Assembly: GCF_023657445.1 (NCBI RefSeq)
Contig: NZ_JAGTWY010000001.1
Location: 124,001 to 188,000, forward strand
Length of the DNA stretch: 64,000 bases
Direction: 5' to 3'
DNA from: Marinobacter sediminum
GTDB taxonomy: Bacteria; Pseudomonadota; Gammaproteobacteria; Pseudomonadales; Oleiphilaceae
The position numbers were made by a program, and so were the translations under genes. Every line of letters begins with the position of its first letter. Within the stretch, counting starts at the first letter, position 1. The notes under the pieces were generated by a model that saw only the letters and a program-made list of their open reading frames with translations, was not told the origin of the DNA and did no database searches. Shown in pieces: positions 19,127 to 29,074 of this stretch.

Positions 19127-22053
19127 AGTATTCAAGTCGAGTTATGACAACTGTTTGTTCTGCCCTCTATTTTTCCATGGCAGGCAATGCCGCCATGGCG
19201 GACGATACGGAAATATTCTTTACGGACAGAAGTGAGACAGTAACGCCGAATATCATGCTACTCCTCGACATTTCTGGAAGCATGGGAGATAACAAAGTTG
19301 ATATCAATGGCGACGGCAATTTTGACGACGACGAACCAACCCGACTTGAGGTAATGAAAGATGTGACGGCGGATCTCGTCTCCACTCTCGAGAATGTAAA
19401 TGTTGGCTTGATGGCTTTTGGTGGCGATGATGGCGCTTATTTCAAGGCACCTGTGGGACCGATTGAAAGCCAGAGGGAGGGAATCAGAGAGAAAATAGAT
19501 GGTTTGACAGCAGGTGGCTTCACGCCCCTTTCGGAAAGTCTGTTTCAGGCCATGCGCTATTATCAGGGCGAAGATGTCTTCATCCGGAGTACCGACGAGG
19601 GTGACGCTTTTGTAGATGGTGTGGCATCAAATGGAAGCTTCACAAGTCCGATCGAATATTCATGCCAGCCGAACTACGCGATTTTGCTGACCGATGGCGA
19701 ACCGACCAGAGACGACAACTATCAGAGTACAATCGAGGATGTTGTTGGGAGCTGTAGCGGTAATTGCCTGGATGAAATCGCAGAGCACATGTTTACTTCC
19801 GACATGATCCCGGCTTCGACTGATCCGAGCGATTCCTTTCCAGGGCAGCAAAAAATATCGACATATACGGTTGGCTTTGACTTGGACTTGGCCTTGTTAA
19901 GGGATACTGCCTCGAAGGGGGGCGGCGAGTTCCTGCGTGCAGACAATGCCACGGAACTAACTTCGGCTCTGACACAAGTTCTGGACGATGTAAGGGCCAA
20001 GTCCACGACTTATGTTGCGCCGGGTGTAGCGGTGAACACCTTTGATCGTCTCAATCATCTGAACATGTTGTACTATGCTCTGTTCCAGTCCGCAAAAGGC
20101 GCAGTCTGGAACGGAAATCTCAAGCGTTATAAGCTGGCCATTGAGACAGACGATACCGGTCAACCCACAGCGGTGATCGTGGATGAAAATGGCAATGCTG
20201 CAATTGATAAGGCAACCGGATTTTTCAAGGACACGGCACAGAGTTGGTGGAGTCCGGTTGTGGATGGTCCGAATGTTAAGATTGGTGGAGCCGCGTCGCA
20301 GCTCCCCGCAACGACCTCAAGTCGAAAAGTATACTCAAACCTGAACTCCAACCAAAGCGACCTCTCGCATTCCACAAACGCCGTTGTAACCACTGGCAAT
20401 AATCTCTCAGGCGCGGACTTTGGCGACACTAGCATGACGCCGGAGGCGCTCGCCGAGATCATCAAGTGGACGCGAGGTGTTGACGTCAAGGATGCTGACA
20501 GCGATTCAGACCTGACGGAAGCAAGGAAATTTCTCGCAGACCCATTACATTCCGTGCCTCAGTTGGTTATCTATGATGCGGAAACCAGCCCTCAGGATAT
20601 CTCCATCTTCTATGGGGATAATCAGGGTTATGTTCACGCAGTCAATGGCATAACTGGGGAAAGTCATTTTTCCTTTATCCCACGTGAACTTTTGAAAAAC
20701 CAGCCGGCGATGATGAACAGCACAGAAAGTTCGGCCAAGGTATACGGCATGGACGGCACCATTGTGCAATGGGTCAAAGATGAAAATCGGGATGGGGTGA
20801 TTGATTCCTCGGACAACGACTTTGCCCGCATTTACGGTGGTATGCGTCGAGGCGGCAAGAGTTATTACGCGCTAGACGTCACAGACCGGACATCGCCTGA
20901 GTTACTTTGGAGTATTACAGGAGGAGTGGCAGATACCGACTTCGAATATTTGGCCCAAACCTGGTCCAAGCCCGTGAAAACCAAGATAGCTATCGGCAAT
21001 AGAGAGTACGATGTTTTGATCTTCGGTGGCGGTTATGACACCAATCAAGACTCGGTGGATGTTCGAACCCCGGACTCTAGCGGAAATGCTTTATTTATCG
21101 TTGACGCAGAGACAGGAGGCCTACTGTGGTGGGCTGGCCCCGCGGACAGTGGTGCCAACCTTGAATTGGCGGCAATGAAATACAGCATTCCTGCATCGCC
21201 CAAAGTGCTGGATATCAACGGCGATGGGCTTGCCGATCAGGTTTATGTTGGCGATATGGGGGGGCAAATTCTCCGTTTTGACTTCACAAACACCAATAGA
21301 CTCTCGGAATTTGCGACCGCCGGCCGTATTGCCGATCTGGCGGGTGACGATGCTGCAAACAATCGGCGGTTCTATCATTCGCCGGATCTTTTCGGAATCA
21401 AGATTGGTGGCGCCCGCTATTTAGGCCTTTCGATCGGATCTGGTTATCAGGCGAGTCCGCTGGATAAAGTCGTTGATGATCGGATCTATATGCTCAAGAT
21501 AGCGGCGGTCAGTTCGGCGCCTCTGGATCCCGCTGACGAGGATGGACTGACGGTACTTTACAACACGATTACAGAGTCCGGGTCCGAGTCAAGTCCCGGC
21601 CTCTACGACGCGACCGACAATCTGATTCAGCAAGGTAATGAGACAGAACGTGACGCGGCCGCGCAGTCTCTGGCTGGGAAGCAAGGTTGGTATATAACTC
21701 TGAAGAACGAAGGCGAGAAGGTTCTGTCGTCCAGCACGACAGTGAATAACGAGGTGTTTATCACGACTTACGAACCGAAGGCCAGTGACAACCCCTGCCT
21801 ACCGCCGACAGGAACGTCACGCCTCTATCATCTTTCTGTTCTTGATGGACGGGCTGTCCGAAACTATGACGGCTTAGGCGAACCAGATGCACTAACCAGA
21901 CCAGACCGCTATGTCGAACTTGGTACTGCAGGCTTGCCCCCGACACCGCAGCGAATGCGGGTGGAAGATACCGATGTCATATGTGTTGGTACCGAGTGTC
22001 AGACGATCGATACAGTGAGCGGTGTCGTAGAAACATACTGGTACGAGGACTAG
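19123..22053 (+). CDS. pilY1: PilY1 type IV pilus tip adhesin/assembly factor
   Basis: 976 residues, shorter than P. aeruginosa PilY1 (about 1160). It has a Sec signal peptide ending near AMA (26). A von Willebrand A domain (about 40-290) carries MIDAS DISGS (49-53), immediately followed by an EF-hand-like loop DINGDGNFDDD (60-70). The C-terminal half is the PilY1 beta-propeller, with calcium-type loops DENRDGVIDSSD (about 553) and DINGDGLADQ (about 697). In P. aeruginosa PilY1 sits at the pilus tip, binds calcium and integrin, and senses surfaces. It is the largest gene of the minor pilin operon. Confidence 0.92.
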   Translation: MKYSSRVMTTVCSALYFSMAGNAAMADDTEIFFTDRSETVTPNIMLLLDISGSMGDNKVDINGDGNFDDDEPTRLEVMKDVTADLVSTLENVNVGLMAFGGDDGAYFKAPVGPIESQREGIREKIDGLTAGGFTPLSESLFQAMRYYQGEDVFIRSTDEGDAFVDGVASNGSFTSPIEYSCQPNYAILLTDGEPTRDDNYQSTIEDVVGSCSGNCLDEIAEHMFTSDMIPASTDPSDSFPGQQKISTYTVGFDLDLALLRDTASKGGGEFLRADNATELTSALTQVLDDVRAKSTTYVAPGVAVNTFDRLNHLNMLYYALFQSAKGAVWNGNLKRYKLAIETDDTGQPTAVIVDENGNAAIDKATGFFKDTAQSWWSPVVDGPNVKIGGAASQLPATTSSRKVYSNLNSNQSDLSHSTNAVVTTGNNLSGADFGDTSMTPEALAEIIKWTRGVDVKDADSDSDLTEARKFLADPLHSVPQLVIYDAETSPQDISIFYGDNQGYVHAVNGITGESHFSFIPRELLKNQPAMMNSTESSAKVYGMDGTIVQWVKDENRDGVIDSSDNDFARIYGGMRRGGKSYYALDVTDRTSPELLWSITGGVADTDFEYLAQTWSKPVKTKIAIGNREYDVLIFGGGYDTNQDSVDVRTPDSSGNALFIVDAETGGLLWWAGPADSGANLELAAMKYSIPASPKVLDINGDGLADQVYVGDMGGQILRFDFTNTNRLSEFATAGRIADLAGDDAANNRRFYHSPDLFGIKIGGARYLGLSIGSGYQASPLDKVVDDRIYMLKIAAVSSAPLDPADEDGLTVLYNTITESGSESSPGLYDATDNLIQQGNETERDAAAQSLAGKQGWYITLKNEGEKVLSSSTTVNNEVFITTYEPKASDNPCLPPTGTSRLYHLSVLDGRAVRNYDGLGEPDALTRPDRYVELGTAGLPPTPQRMRVEDTDVICVGTECQTIDTVSGVVETYWYED

Positions 22054-22056
22054 CCG

Positions 22057-22509
22057 GTGGTGGAAGAGCAACATAAGGAGTCGGGATTTACCCTGATCGA
22101 GCTGTTAATCGTGGTCGCGATCGTCGGAATCATCGCAGCCATTGCGTATCCCAGCTATCAGGAATATGTGGAACGGACGCGCAGGGTAGATGCACAAGGG
22201 GTGTTGATGGAAATGTCGGCAGCGATGGAACGCTACTATGCCACGAACAATAGCTATGGTGGTGCTGCCGCTGCGGCAGCCGATACCGGCGCCCCCGCTA
22301 TTTTTCCGGATGAAGCGCCTTTGGAAAGCGATCAAAAGTACTATGATCTGACGATTGAGTCCGCCGACGCGACCTCGTATACCCTGCGGGCAACGCCAAA
22401 GGGCGTGCAGGCTGGTAATGGCAATTTGGAGTTGGACTCGACAGGAGTCCGGCGATGGGATGTTAACGACGATGGATTTGATTCCGGAGATAATACTTGG
22501 GATCAGTGA
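22057..22509 (+). CDS. pilE: Type IV minor pilin PilE
   Basis: 150 residues starting at GTG 22057 (a second GTG follows at 22060; no ATG in frame). The leader MVEEQHKESG is followed by the class III signal FTLIELLIVVAIVGIIAAIAYPSYQEYVERTRR and the PilE block VLMEMSAAMERYYATNNSY. The ribosome binding site is weak and the start lies 3 bases after the pilY1 stop, so it is probably translated by coupling. An alanine run (GAAAAAADTGAP) sits in the variable loop. It is the last gene of the operon, closed by a hairpin terminator. Confidence 0.9.
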   Translation: MVEEQHKESGFTLIELLIVVAIVGIIAAIAYPSYQEYVERTRRVDAQGVLMEMSAAMERYYATNNSYGGAAAAAADTGAPAIFPDEAPLESDQKYYDLTIESADATSYTLRATPKGVQAGNGNLELDSTGVRRWDVNDDGFDSGDNTWDQ

Positions 22510-22517
22510 TAATTTTG

Positions 22518-22547
22518 AAAGAGTCGGCCTTGGCCGACTCTTTTTTT
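22518..22547. terminator. Terminator after pilE
   Basis: GAGTCGGCC pairs with GGCCGACTC with a two-base loop, followed by seven T. On the other strand only a short T-run follows, so it mainly ends the pilus operon. Confidence 0.9.
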
Positions 22548-22549
22548 AT

Positions 22550-23110
22550 TCAACAGCTGATCTTTGCCCCCCATGGTAAACGCATGATGCCATCTCCATC
22601 TGTATCGTATTCAACGCGGAATCGACCTGCGATGTTGACTGGCATGTAGGTCATCGTGCCTTGGGTGGTATCTTGGGGACATAAAACTAGGCTGCCCATT
22701 GCTCCCTCGCTCATACCCGATGCATTAAAGCGGAAATAGCCGCGACTAGCTGTTCTGGATCGAAGAGAGTACGAGGTAAGGTCAACTTTCACCTGCCTCA
22801 GGATAACGTCGTCGTCTGGTTTTCGGTCTTTATTATTGTCTATGAACACCGAAACCGGCTTCTGCCAGTCATCGACGCATTCGTTGGTTGCTGAGAGAGG
22901 ACAAGCGGTCACTATGCTTCTTTGGCTCGCAGCCGTCCAGCGAGCGAAGGCGAAAAGGGTGTGGTAGTTTTCCAGGATCGCTCTGTGTCTGGCTTTTCCG
23001 ACCCATGTATTCCAGCTTTGTGTGGCGAAGCCTGTGACAATAGCCAGAATTGCGATCGTAATGATGAGTTCTGGCAGGGTATACCCTGCCACGCTCTTTG
23101 AGACGTGCAT
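22550..23110 (-). CDS. Additional FimT/GspH-type pseudopilin
   Basis: 186 residues. The class III prepilin signal is MHVSKSVAG then YTLPELIITIAILAIVTGFATQSWN, with Gly at -1 and Glu at +5 but Tyr rather than Phe/Met at +1. The GspH/FimT domain follows, ending in a D-x-DGDG stretch (EYDTDGDGIMRL). It is a second FimT-like gene only a few kilobases from fimT, but transcribed in the pilS-pilR direction, 121 bases after pilR. A TATAAT on the minus strand (23142-23137) could be its own -10. It may be the DNA-uptake FimT, with the operon copy acting as FimU; sequence alone cannot decide. Confidence 0.85.
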   Translation of the reverse strand: MHVSKSVAGYTLPELIITIAILAIVTGFATQSWNTWVGKARHRAILENYHTLFAFARWTAASQRSIVTACPLSATNECVDDWQKPVSVFIDNNKDRKPDDDVILRQVKVDLTSYSLRSRTASRGYFRFNASGMSEGAMGSLVLCPQDTTQGTMTYMPVNIAGRFRVEYDTDGDGIMRLPWGAKISC

Positions 23111-23231
23111 CGGTTACATTCCTTGTAAAGATTTGAATTATATTCCTGCCCGGCTTCCTGCCAGGGGAGTTGCAGTATATTGGAGGACAATGATCTTTGG
23201 AATCCGGACTGCGATATCTCTCTTGGAATTG

Positions 23232-24620
23232 TTACTCCATCCCCAGCTTCTTTAGCCGGTACCTGAGCGCCCGAAAGCTGATGCCCAGTCGCTTTGCCGC
23301 CGCTGTCTTGTTCCATCGAGTGGCTTCTAGCGCTTTCTCGATAGCCTGACGTTCGATGCTTTCCAGATAGCCCTCAAGATCGATTTCTCCTTCGGGCACC
23401 GCAGTGGTATCCCCTTCAGCACCTTGTCCCTGAGTAATTATTCCGGAAGCAGAAGTGGGCGAATGAGCTCCACTGCCCAGATGCAGGTCGCCCACGTCGA
23501 TCTCATCCGCGTCACATAGGGTAAATGCGCGCTCGAGGATGTTCTCCAGTTCACGGACGTTTCCTGGAAAATCGTAGTCCTGAAGGTGCTTGATGGCACC
23601 CGGCTTTAATGTGGCCGGATCGCAATCATATTCACCGGCAATCCGTTCGAGGATGTGACTGGAAAGAAGGGCAATATCGTCCGGCCTTTCCCTTAGCGGT
23701 GGCACCCCAAGCTCAATAACGTTAATGCGGTAGAACAGGTCCTGTCGGAAACCGCCTTCCTGGACCAGTTCCGGCAGGTTTTTGTGAGTAGCACTGAGAA
23801 GCCGAATATCTACGGGCACCTCCTTGGTGTCACCAACAGGACGAACTGCTTTTTCCTGAATGGCGCGGAGCAGCTTCACCTGCATGGCCAGAGGGAGGTC
23901 CGCGACTTCATCCAGGAACAGCGTGCCACTGTTGGCGGAACGGAAAAGGCCATCCTTATTTTCGACAGCGCCGGTGAAGCTTCCTTTCTTGTGACCGAAG
24001 AATTCACTTTCCATGAGTTCTGAAGGAATGGCACCGCAGTTGACGGCAATGAAAGGGCCTTCGCGCCTGGGCCCCTGCAAGTGAATCATCCGGGCAACCA
24101 GCTCCTTCCCACTACCGGATTCGCCGCTGATAAAAACGGGTGCCTGACTGCGGGCGAGTTTGCGAGTCTGATTTCGCAGCTTCTTTATTTGCTGGGAGTT
24201 TCCTAACAATAATCCTGGCTCGTCTCCCGGAGTTTCGTAGTCTGGTTTGGTTTGTGAGAGCTTCAGAGCACTGGTAACCAGTTCGCGCAACCGTGGCAAC
24301 TCTACAGGTTTGGAGACAAAGTCGAACGCCCCGGCTTTAAGCGATTCGATGGCTGTATCCATATTGCCATAGGCGGTGATGACGGCCACTGGCGTGGAGG
24401 GTGTGTACCGCTGAATCCAGTGCACCAGTTCTATGCCATTGCCATCCGGAAGATTCATGTCGGTGAGGCAGAGGTGGAAGTTGTTCTCTCCTAGAAGCTT
24501 GCGGGCGCTTGTAATATCTGGTGCTGTCAGGGCCTTGATGCCCATCCGGGTGAGGGTGATTTCCAGCAGATCCCGGATATCCGGCTCGTCGTCAACAATA
24601 AGGGCTGTATGAGTTGTCAT
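23232..24620 (-). CDS. pilR: Sigma-54-dependent response regulator PilR
   Basis: 462 residues. Receiver domain with phosphoacceptor Asp54 (LTDMNLPDG); AAA+ domain with Walker A GESGSGKE (166-173) and the sigma-54 contact loop GSFTGA (213-218); C-terminal Fis-type helix-turn-helix (KTAAAKRLGISFRALRYRLKKLG). As partner of PilS it activates the major pilin gene with RpoN. The major pilin gene is not in this window. It follows pilS by 56 bases on the same strand, next to the minor pilin operon. Confidence 0.93.
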   Translation of the reverse strand: MTTHTALIVDDEPDIRDLLEITLTRMGIKALTAPDITSARKLLGENNFHLCLTDMNLPDGNGIELVHWIQRYTPSTPVAVITAYGNMDTAIESLKAGAFDFVSKPVELPRLRELVTSALKLSQTKPDYETPGDEPGLLLGNSQQIKKLRNQTRKLARSQAPVFISGESGSGKELVARMIHLQGPRREGPFIAVNCGAIPSELMESEFFGHKKGSFTGAVENKDGLFRSANSGTLFLDEVADLPLAMQVKLLRAIQEKAVRPVGDTKEVPVDIRLLSATHKNLPELVQEGGFRQDLFYRINVIELGVPPLRERPDDIALLSSHILERIAGEYDCDPATLKPGAIKHLQDYDFPGNVRELENILERAFTLCDADEIDVGDLHLGSGAHSPTSASGIITQGQGAEGDTTAVPEGEIDLEGYLESIERQAIEKALEATRWNKTAAAKRLGISFRALRYRLKKLGME

Positions 24621-24676
24621 TGTATCTTGTCGGTTCCGTGTCGTTATTCAGACGCCCGATTTGTGCCAGCGTCAGC

Positions 24677-26326
24677 TCAGATCAATCGCCCGGGGTGGGC
24701 AAAGGTAATGCGGAAACAGCAACCGGGTTGACCGTCCTCCACCAGCGACAGATGGGCCTGATTAGCCTCGCACAGTTCCCTGGCCAGATAAAGCCCGAGG
24801 CCGGTTCCCCGCTTGTCGGTGGTGAAAAAGGGCTCGAAGATTGAACTGCGGTATTCAGATGCAATGCCAGGGCCGAAATCCCGAACATCGACATAGGCTC
24901 TCTCTCCGTCAACGGTTGCGCCAGCATGGAGCTCGATTCGTCGATCGCCGGTCTGTTGCTGGCTGTAGCGCAAACCATTGTCGCAGAGATTAACCATAAC
25001 CTGTTCAACCTGGCTTTTATCGAATCTGGCTGGCGGGACACCAGAGGCAACCCGCAAATCAATGTATGCGAGAGCGGAGTCCTCATCCTGGGTCTGCAGA
25101 AAGTCGGCTCTGAATTCCTCCAGCCAGGCACCCATGTCCACCAAATCTGCGTCGGCCGCCCGCCGCCGGGAAAGGTCCAGAACATTCTCGATGATGCCGT
25201 TCACCCGGCGTGAATGGCGGCGGATAATATTGAGCATTTGATGATCGCCCTGATCGAGGTGGGGTGACTCTTCCATTAACTGAGCTGCATGGCTAATGGC
25301 GCCCAGTGGATTTCGGATCTCATGGGCAATGCCTGCTGTTAGCCGACCCAGTGATGCGAGTTTCATTTGCTGGGCCTGCTGCGTGACTTTGCTCATATCT
25401 TCAATGAACACGAGAATCTGATCGCCGCGCTCTCGGTCCAGCTGGGTGAAGTTGGCTTGAAGAACGGGGGAGGTCGGGGACGGCTGGAAAGGTTCTATTC
25501 GCCGTTTCGGATCCCTTAGCCAGGCTTCAAGCCCAAGTTTGAGAGGGCGGGGCAAAGTGAGGGCGCCGCCCCCATCCCTTGTCCGGTCAGTCGGGTTTCC
25601 AAATAACAACTCTTCGGCTGCCGCATTGGCGAGGCGGATCTGCCCATACCTGTCCAGCACAAGAATGCCGGTGCGCATCCGCTGAATAATCTGCTGATTG
25701 ATTTGTTCGAGCTCGGCAATACTGCGGGCGCGGCTGCTGGCAAGTGCTTCGCTACGCATCATTCTCAGGGAAATATACTGCAGGGCGAAAGCGGCGGCGA
25801 AATAAAGGATGCCGAGGAAGCCGGCGCGAACGATGTCGTCTGCGGACTCACCCAGAGCCAGTGCCGCCCATCCTGAGATTCCAAGGGAGCAGATGGCAGC
25901 CAGTGCGGCGTAGAAAGTACCCATGCGGCTGGGCGTCAGGATATTTCCGGCAGCGACAGAGATGATGACCAGATTTGCGAGTCCGTTAGTGATACCGGTA
26001 CTCACGAGCAATAGCCCGTGTATGACGAGAATGTCGAGCAGAATCGACAGGGTGATGTGTCTCTGACCTGGTTTAAAGCCAGCCAGCATGACCAGTGCAA
26101 TGAACGCATTGAGTCCAAAGTATCCGGCCACTCCGGCCTGATAGTACTCCAGCAGGCGGAAACGGGTGTCAAAGTTGACCGGGTCAACGAACAACAGCCC
26201 AAGCAACATCAGGCTGACAGCGAGACGGTAGTGGTTATAAATGCGGAACAGTTTGACCTGCTGCCGTCGTGACGGAGAGACAGGTATGGGGCTTATTGCA
26301 TCCGTTTTTGGGTGATCGACTGCCAT
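24677..26326 (-). CDS. pilS: Membrane sensor histidine kinase PilS
   Basis: 549 residues. Six hydrophobic segments lie in about 33-190, then a cytoplasmic PAS domain (about 200-300, TGILVLDRYGQIRLANAAAEELL), a HisKA domain with the phosphorylated histidine H335 (GIAHEIRNPLGAISHAAQLME) and an HATPase domain with DNGLRYS and GTGLGLYLARELC. In Pseudomonas PilS monitors major pilin levels in the inner membrane and controls PilR. Its start is 107 bases from nadE, which is divergent. Confidence 0.93.
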   Translation of the reverse strand: MAVDHPKTDAISPIPVSPSRRQQVKLFRIYNHYRLAVSLMLLGLLFVDPVNFDTRFRLLEYYQAGVAGYFGLNAFIALVMLAGFKPGQRHITLSILLDILVIHGLLLVSTGITNGLANLVIISVAAGNILTPSRMGTFYAALAAICSLGISGWAALALGESADDIVRAGFLGILYFAAAFALQYISLRMMRSEALASSRARSIAELEQINQQIIQRMRTGILVLDRYGQIRLANAAAEELLFGNPTDRTRDGGGALTLPRPLKLGLEAWLRDPKRRIEPFQPSPTSPVLQANFTQLDRERGDQILVFIEDMSKVTQQAQQMKLASLGRLTAGIAHEIRNPLGAISHAAQLMEESPHLDQGDHQMLNIIRRHSRRVNGIIENVLDLSRRRAADADLVDMGAWLEEFRADFLQTQDEDSALAYIDLRVASGVPPARFDKSQVEQVMVNLCDNGLRYSQQQTGDRRIELHAGATVDGERAYVDVRDFGPGIASEYRSSIFEPFFTTDKRGTGLGLYLARELCEANQAHLSLVEDGQPGCCFRITFAHPGRLI

Positions 26327-26419
26327 GGTTCTCGGGAATCCGCTGTTGATCGGAAGAAATCCTCACTCTTGCGGGGTTATAATAGCCTTTTCATGGCAAT
26401 GAGTTACAGGAGCCAATTT

Positions 26420-28084
26420 ATGTCCGTTTCCGGGAACGCATCATCACTACAGACTTCATCCAGAAAATTGCGGGTGGTGATGGCCCAACTGGACTTTCTT
26501 GTGGGCGATATCCCCGGCAATACCGATCTGGTGATCGATGCCGCTCGTCGTGCGTCACAGGAGCATCGTGCAGATATTGTTGTGTTTCCGGAGCTGTGTT
26601 TAACGGGGTATCCTCCAGAGGACCTGTTGCTGCGCCCCAGCCTGGAGGTGCGTGTTAACGAGGCTCTTGAGCGGCTTCAGGCCGAAGCGCTGGAGCCGGC
26701 GATTGTCATTGGAGCGCCCCTGCGCCACGGTGCCCTGCTATATAACTCAGCTGTCGTTATTGAAAACGGCGCAATAACGGGCCGCTACTTCAAGCGTTTC
26801 CCACCGAATTACCAGGTCTTTGACGAAAAACGCTATTTTGCCGAGGGCTCGGATGTCCTGACTCTGGAAATTCGTGGCGTGCCGGTGGGGATAACGGTCT
26901 GCGAGGATCTATGGAAGGACGGGCCGGTTGAAGATACTGCCGCCTCCGGCGCCAGGTTGATTCTCAACCTGAACGCTTCTCCCTACGATGTAGACAAGCA
27001 ACTGCGCCGAAAGTCTCTGCTTGAAAGGAAATCGAGGGAGAACCAGGTCAGTATTGTCTACGTCAATCTGATTGGCGGGCAAGACGAGCTGGTCTTTGAT
27101 GGTGGATCCATGGTGTTCGACCACTCCGGGGTTCTTATGGCTGAAGCTCCCCAGTTTGATGAGGGGTTGTTCCCGGTGGAGTTTATTTGCGAACACCATT
27201 GTCAGCCGGTTTCGCAACCGCTGCCGGACGAGCCGTCTCTGGAGGCCAACGTCTACAGAGCCCTGGTGACCGGTGTCCGGGATTATGTGAACAAGAACGG
27301 CTTTAACTCGGTGGTCCTCGGTTTGTCTGGCGGTATCGATTCGGCCGTTACTCTGGCCGTGGCGGTTGACGCATTGGGGAAGGATCGGGTCCGTGCCGTG
27401 ATGATGCCGTTTCGTTATACCTCTGGTATGAGTCTTGAGGACGCCGAAGCCGAAGCCGTCGCGCTGGATGTTCAGTACGACGTGTTTTCTATTGAGCCAA
27501 TGTACGATGCCTTCATGAAAACCCTGTCGGAACCTTTTGAAGGTACTAAGCCGGATACCACGGAAGAGAACCTGCAGGCACGGCTTCGGGGTGTGTTGCT
27601 GATGTCCCTGTCCAACAAGTTCGGTTCCCTGGTGCTGACGACCGGCAACAAGAGCGAAATGGCTGTGGGTTATTCCACGCTCTACGGCGATATGGCTGGC
27701 GGGTTTGATGTGCTCAAGGATGTTCCCAAGACCCTGGTGTTCCGTCTTGCCAACTACCGGAATACCCTGTCACAGGCTATACCGGAGCGTGTCATTACCC
27801 GGCCGCCATCAGCGGAGCTGGCTCCGGATCAGAAGGATGAGGACAGCCTTCCGGGATACGACGTTCTGGATCAGATTCTGAATCTCTATGTCGAGCGTGA
27901 TTTCAGCGCCGATGCGATCGTCGCCGAAGGCTTTGACCGGGAGGATGTTGAGCGGGTGATCCGGCTTGTTGACATCAACGAGTACAAGCGCCGTCAGGCG
28001 CCGATTGGGGTGCGGATCACGGAGCGGGGCTTCGGAAAGGATCGCCGCTATCCCATCACTAATGGATGGAAGAGCGGCAAGTGA
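26420..28084 (+). CDS. nadE: Glutamine-dependent NAD+ synthetase
   Basis: 554 residues from ATG 26420, selected because CAGGAG lies seven bases upstream; earlier in-frame starts (26312, 26393) would run through the promoter region (TATAAT at 26378-26383). The N-terminal nitrilase-type glutaminase domain has the Glu (FPELCLTGYP), Lys (YFKRFPPNY) and Cys (GITVCEDLW) triad. The C-terminal synthetase domain has the PP-loop SGGIDS (about 302-307). It makes NAD+ from nicotinate adenine dinucleotide using ammonia channelled from glutamine. Confidence 0.95.
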   Translation: MSVSGNASSLQTSSRKLRVVMAQLDFLVGDIPGNTDLVIDAARRASQEHRADIVVFPELCLTGYPPEDLLLRPSLEVRVNEALERLQAEALEPAIVIGAPLRHGALLYNSAVVIENGAITGRYFKRFPPNYQVFDEKRYFAEGSDVLTLEIRGVPVGITVCEDLWKDGPVEDTAASGARLILNLNASPYDVDKQLRRKSLLERKSRENQVSIVYVNLIGGQDELVFDGGSMVFDHSGVLMAEAPQFDEGLFPVEFICEHHCQPVSQPLPDEPSLEANVYRALVTGVRDYVNKNGFNSVVLGLSGGIDSAVTLAVAVDALGKDRVRAVMMPFRYTSGMSLEDAEAEAVALDVQYDVFSIEPMYDAFMKTLSEPFEGTKPDTTEENLQARLRGVLLMSLSNKFGSLVLTTGNKSEMAVGYSTLYGDMAGGFDVLKDVPKTLVFRLANYRNTLSQAIPERVITRPPSAELAPDQKDEDSLPGYDVLDQILNLYVERDFSADAIVAEGFDREDVERVIRLVDINEYKRRQAPIGVRITERGFGKDRRYPITNGWKSGK

Positions 28085-28104
28085 ATCTGTGGTGATTGCC
28101 AGGC

Positions 28105-28938
28105 CTATTCGTCGCCCATGAGCCCGAATGTTATAACGCTGGAGAGAGAACGGCTCTCGCCTTTGAGCACGTCGGGCTCAAACTCGCCTGCTTCGTTAAA
28201 CGCGCTGCTTTTCGGGAAGTTATCCCGCAGCATCGCGATGGCATCCTGAGTCCCCTTCTTGAAATCCAAGAAGCGGAACGTTTCTGCGAGAATAACCAGC
28301 GCCTCCTCGACAATCGGAGACGTGGGGTAGTTTTCCACGATGTAGCGGGCGCGGTTGTTGGCGGCGACGTAGGCCTCACGTTTGATGTAATAGCGAGCGG
28401 CATATATCTCCAGCTCTGCCATGCGGTTACGGACGGCAATCATGCGCTGGCGGGCATCGGCGGCATATTGACTGTCCGGATAGCGGCTCAGAAGCTCGGA
28501 AAAATCCCGAAAAGACTGGGTTTGCTCGCCCGGATTACGGGCGGCAACATCGATCGGAAGGTAGCGGGCGGCCAGGCCAATATCAAGGTTATAGGAAGCC
28601 AGCCCTCGCATATATAACGCGTAGTCTGCGTGATCGCTCTGGGGGTTCAGGCGAAGGAAGCGGTCCGCTGCGGCACGGGCACCTTCCAGATCCAGGTTCT
28701 GGTACCGGGCATAGATCAGATCGAGCTGTGCTTGCTCAGCATAACGGCCAAAGGGGTAATAGGTTTCCAGTGAATCCAGATTCTGTTCTGCCTCATTGAA
28801 ATTGCCAGAGTTCATAGCATCTCTGGCGTTTTCATAATAGGTCTTTTCCGGCAGTACTTCTTCCTGTTGATTGGAGGCGCAGGCACTGACCAACACCACC
28901 AGTGTGGTCAATAGCAGTAAACGGACAACTGATCTCAT
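28105..28938 (-). CDS. bamD: Outer membrane protein assembly lipoprotein BamD
   Basis: 277 residues. Signal peptide II with lipobox LVSAC and lipidated Cys20, then TPR-like helical repeats (YENARDAMNSGNFNEAEQNLDSLETYYPFGRYAEQAQLDLIYARY, the BamD signature). It is the essential lipoprotein of the BAM complex that inserts beta-barrel proteins in the outer membrane. It is divergent from rluD, as in E. coli and Pseudomonas, which supports the assignment. Confidence 0.95.
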   Translation of the reverse strand: MRSVVRLLLLTTLVVLVSACASNQQEEVLPEKTYYENARDAMNSGNFNEAEQNLDSLETYYPFGRYAEQAQLDLIYARYQNLDLEGARAAADRFLRLNPQSDHADYALYMRGLASYNLDIGLAARYLPIDVAARNPGEQTQSFRDFSELLSRYPDSQYAADARQRMIAVRNRMAELEIYAARYYIKREAYVAANNRARYIVENYPTSPIVEEALVILAETFRFLDFKKGTQDAIAMLRDNFPKSSAFNEAGEFEPDVLKGESRSLSSVITFGLMGDE

Positions 28939-29074
28939 GCCGGAATCCCGTATAATGTCGATAAATTCGAAAGAGAAGCCATTGTAGCGGGGAAGACGCT
29001 ACATGTGCAGAGTGTGGCTCTTCTGTTTGAAAAATTATGTCCGAAACGTAACACACACAGGCCCTGGGGGCTTA

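Noticed and set aside
23145..23165. Sigma-54 promoter-like GG...GC pair upstream of the extra FimT gene
   Set aside because: The spacing between GG and GC is 11 rather than 10 bases, so it does not fit the strict -24/-12 rule.
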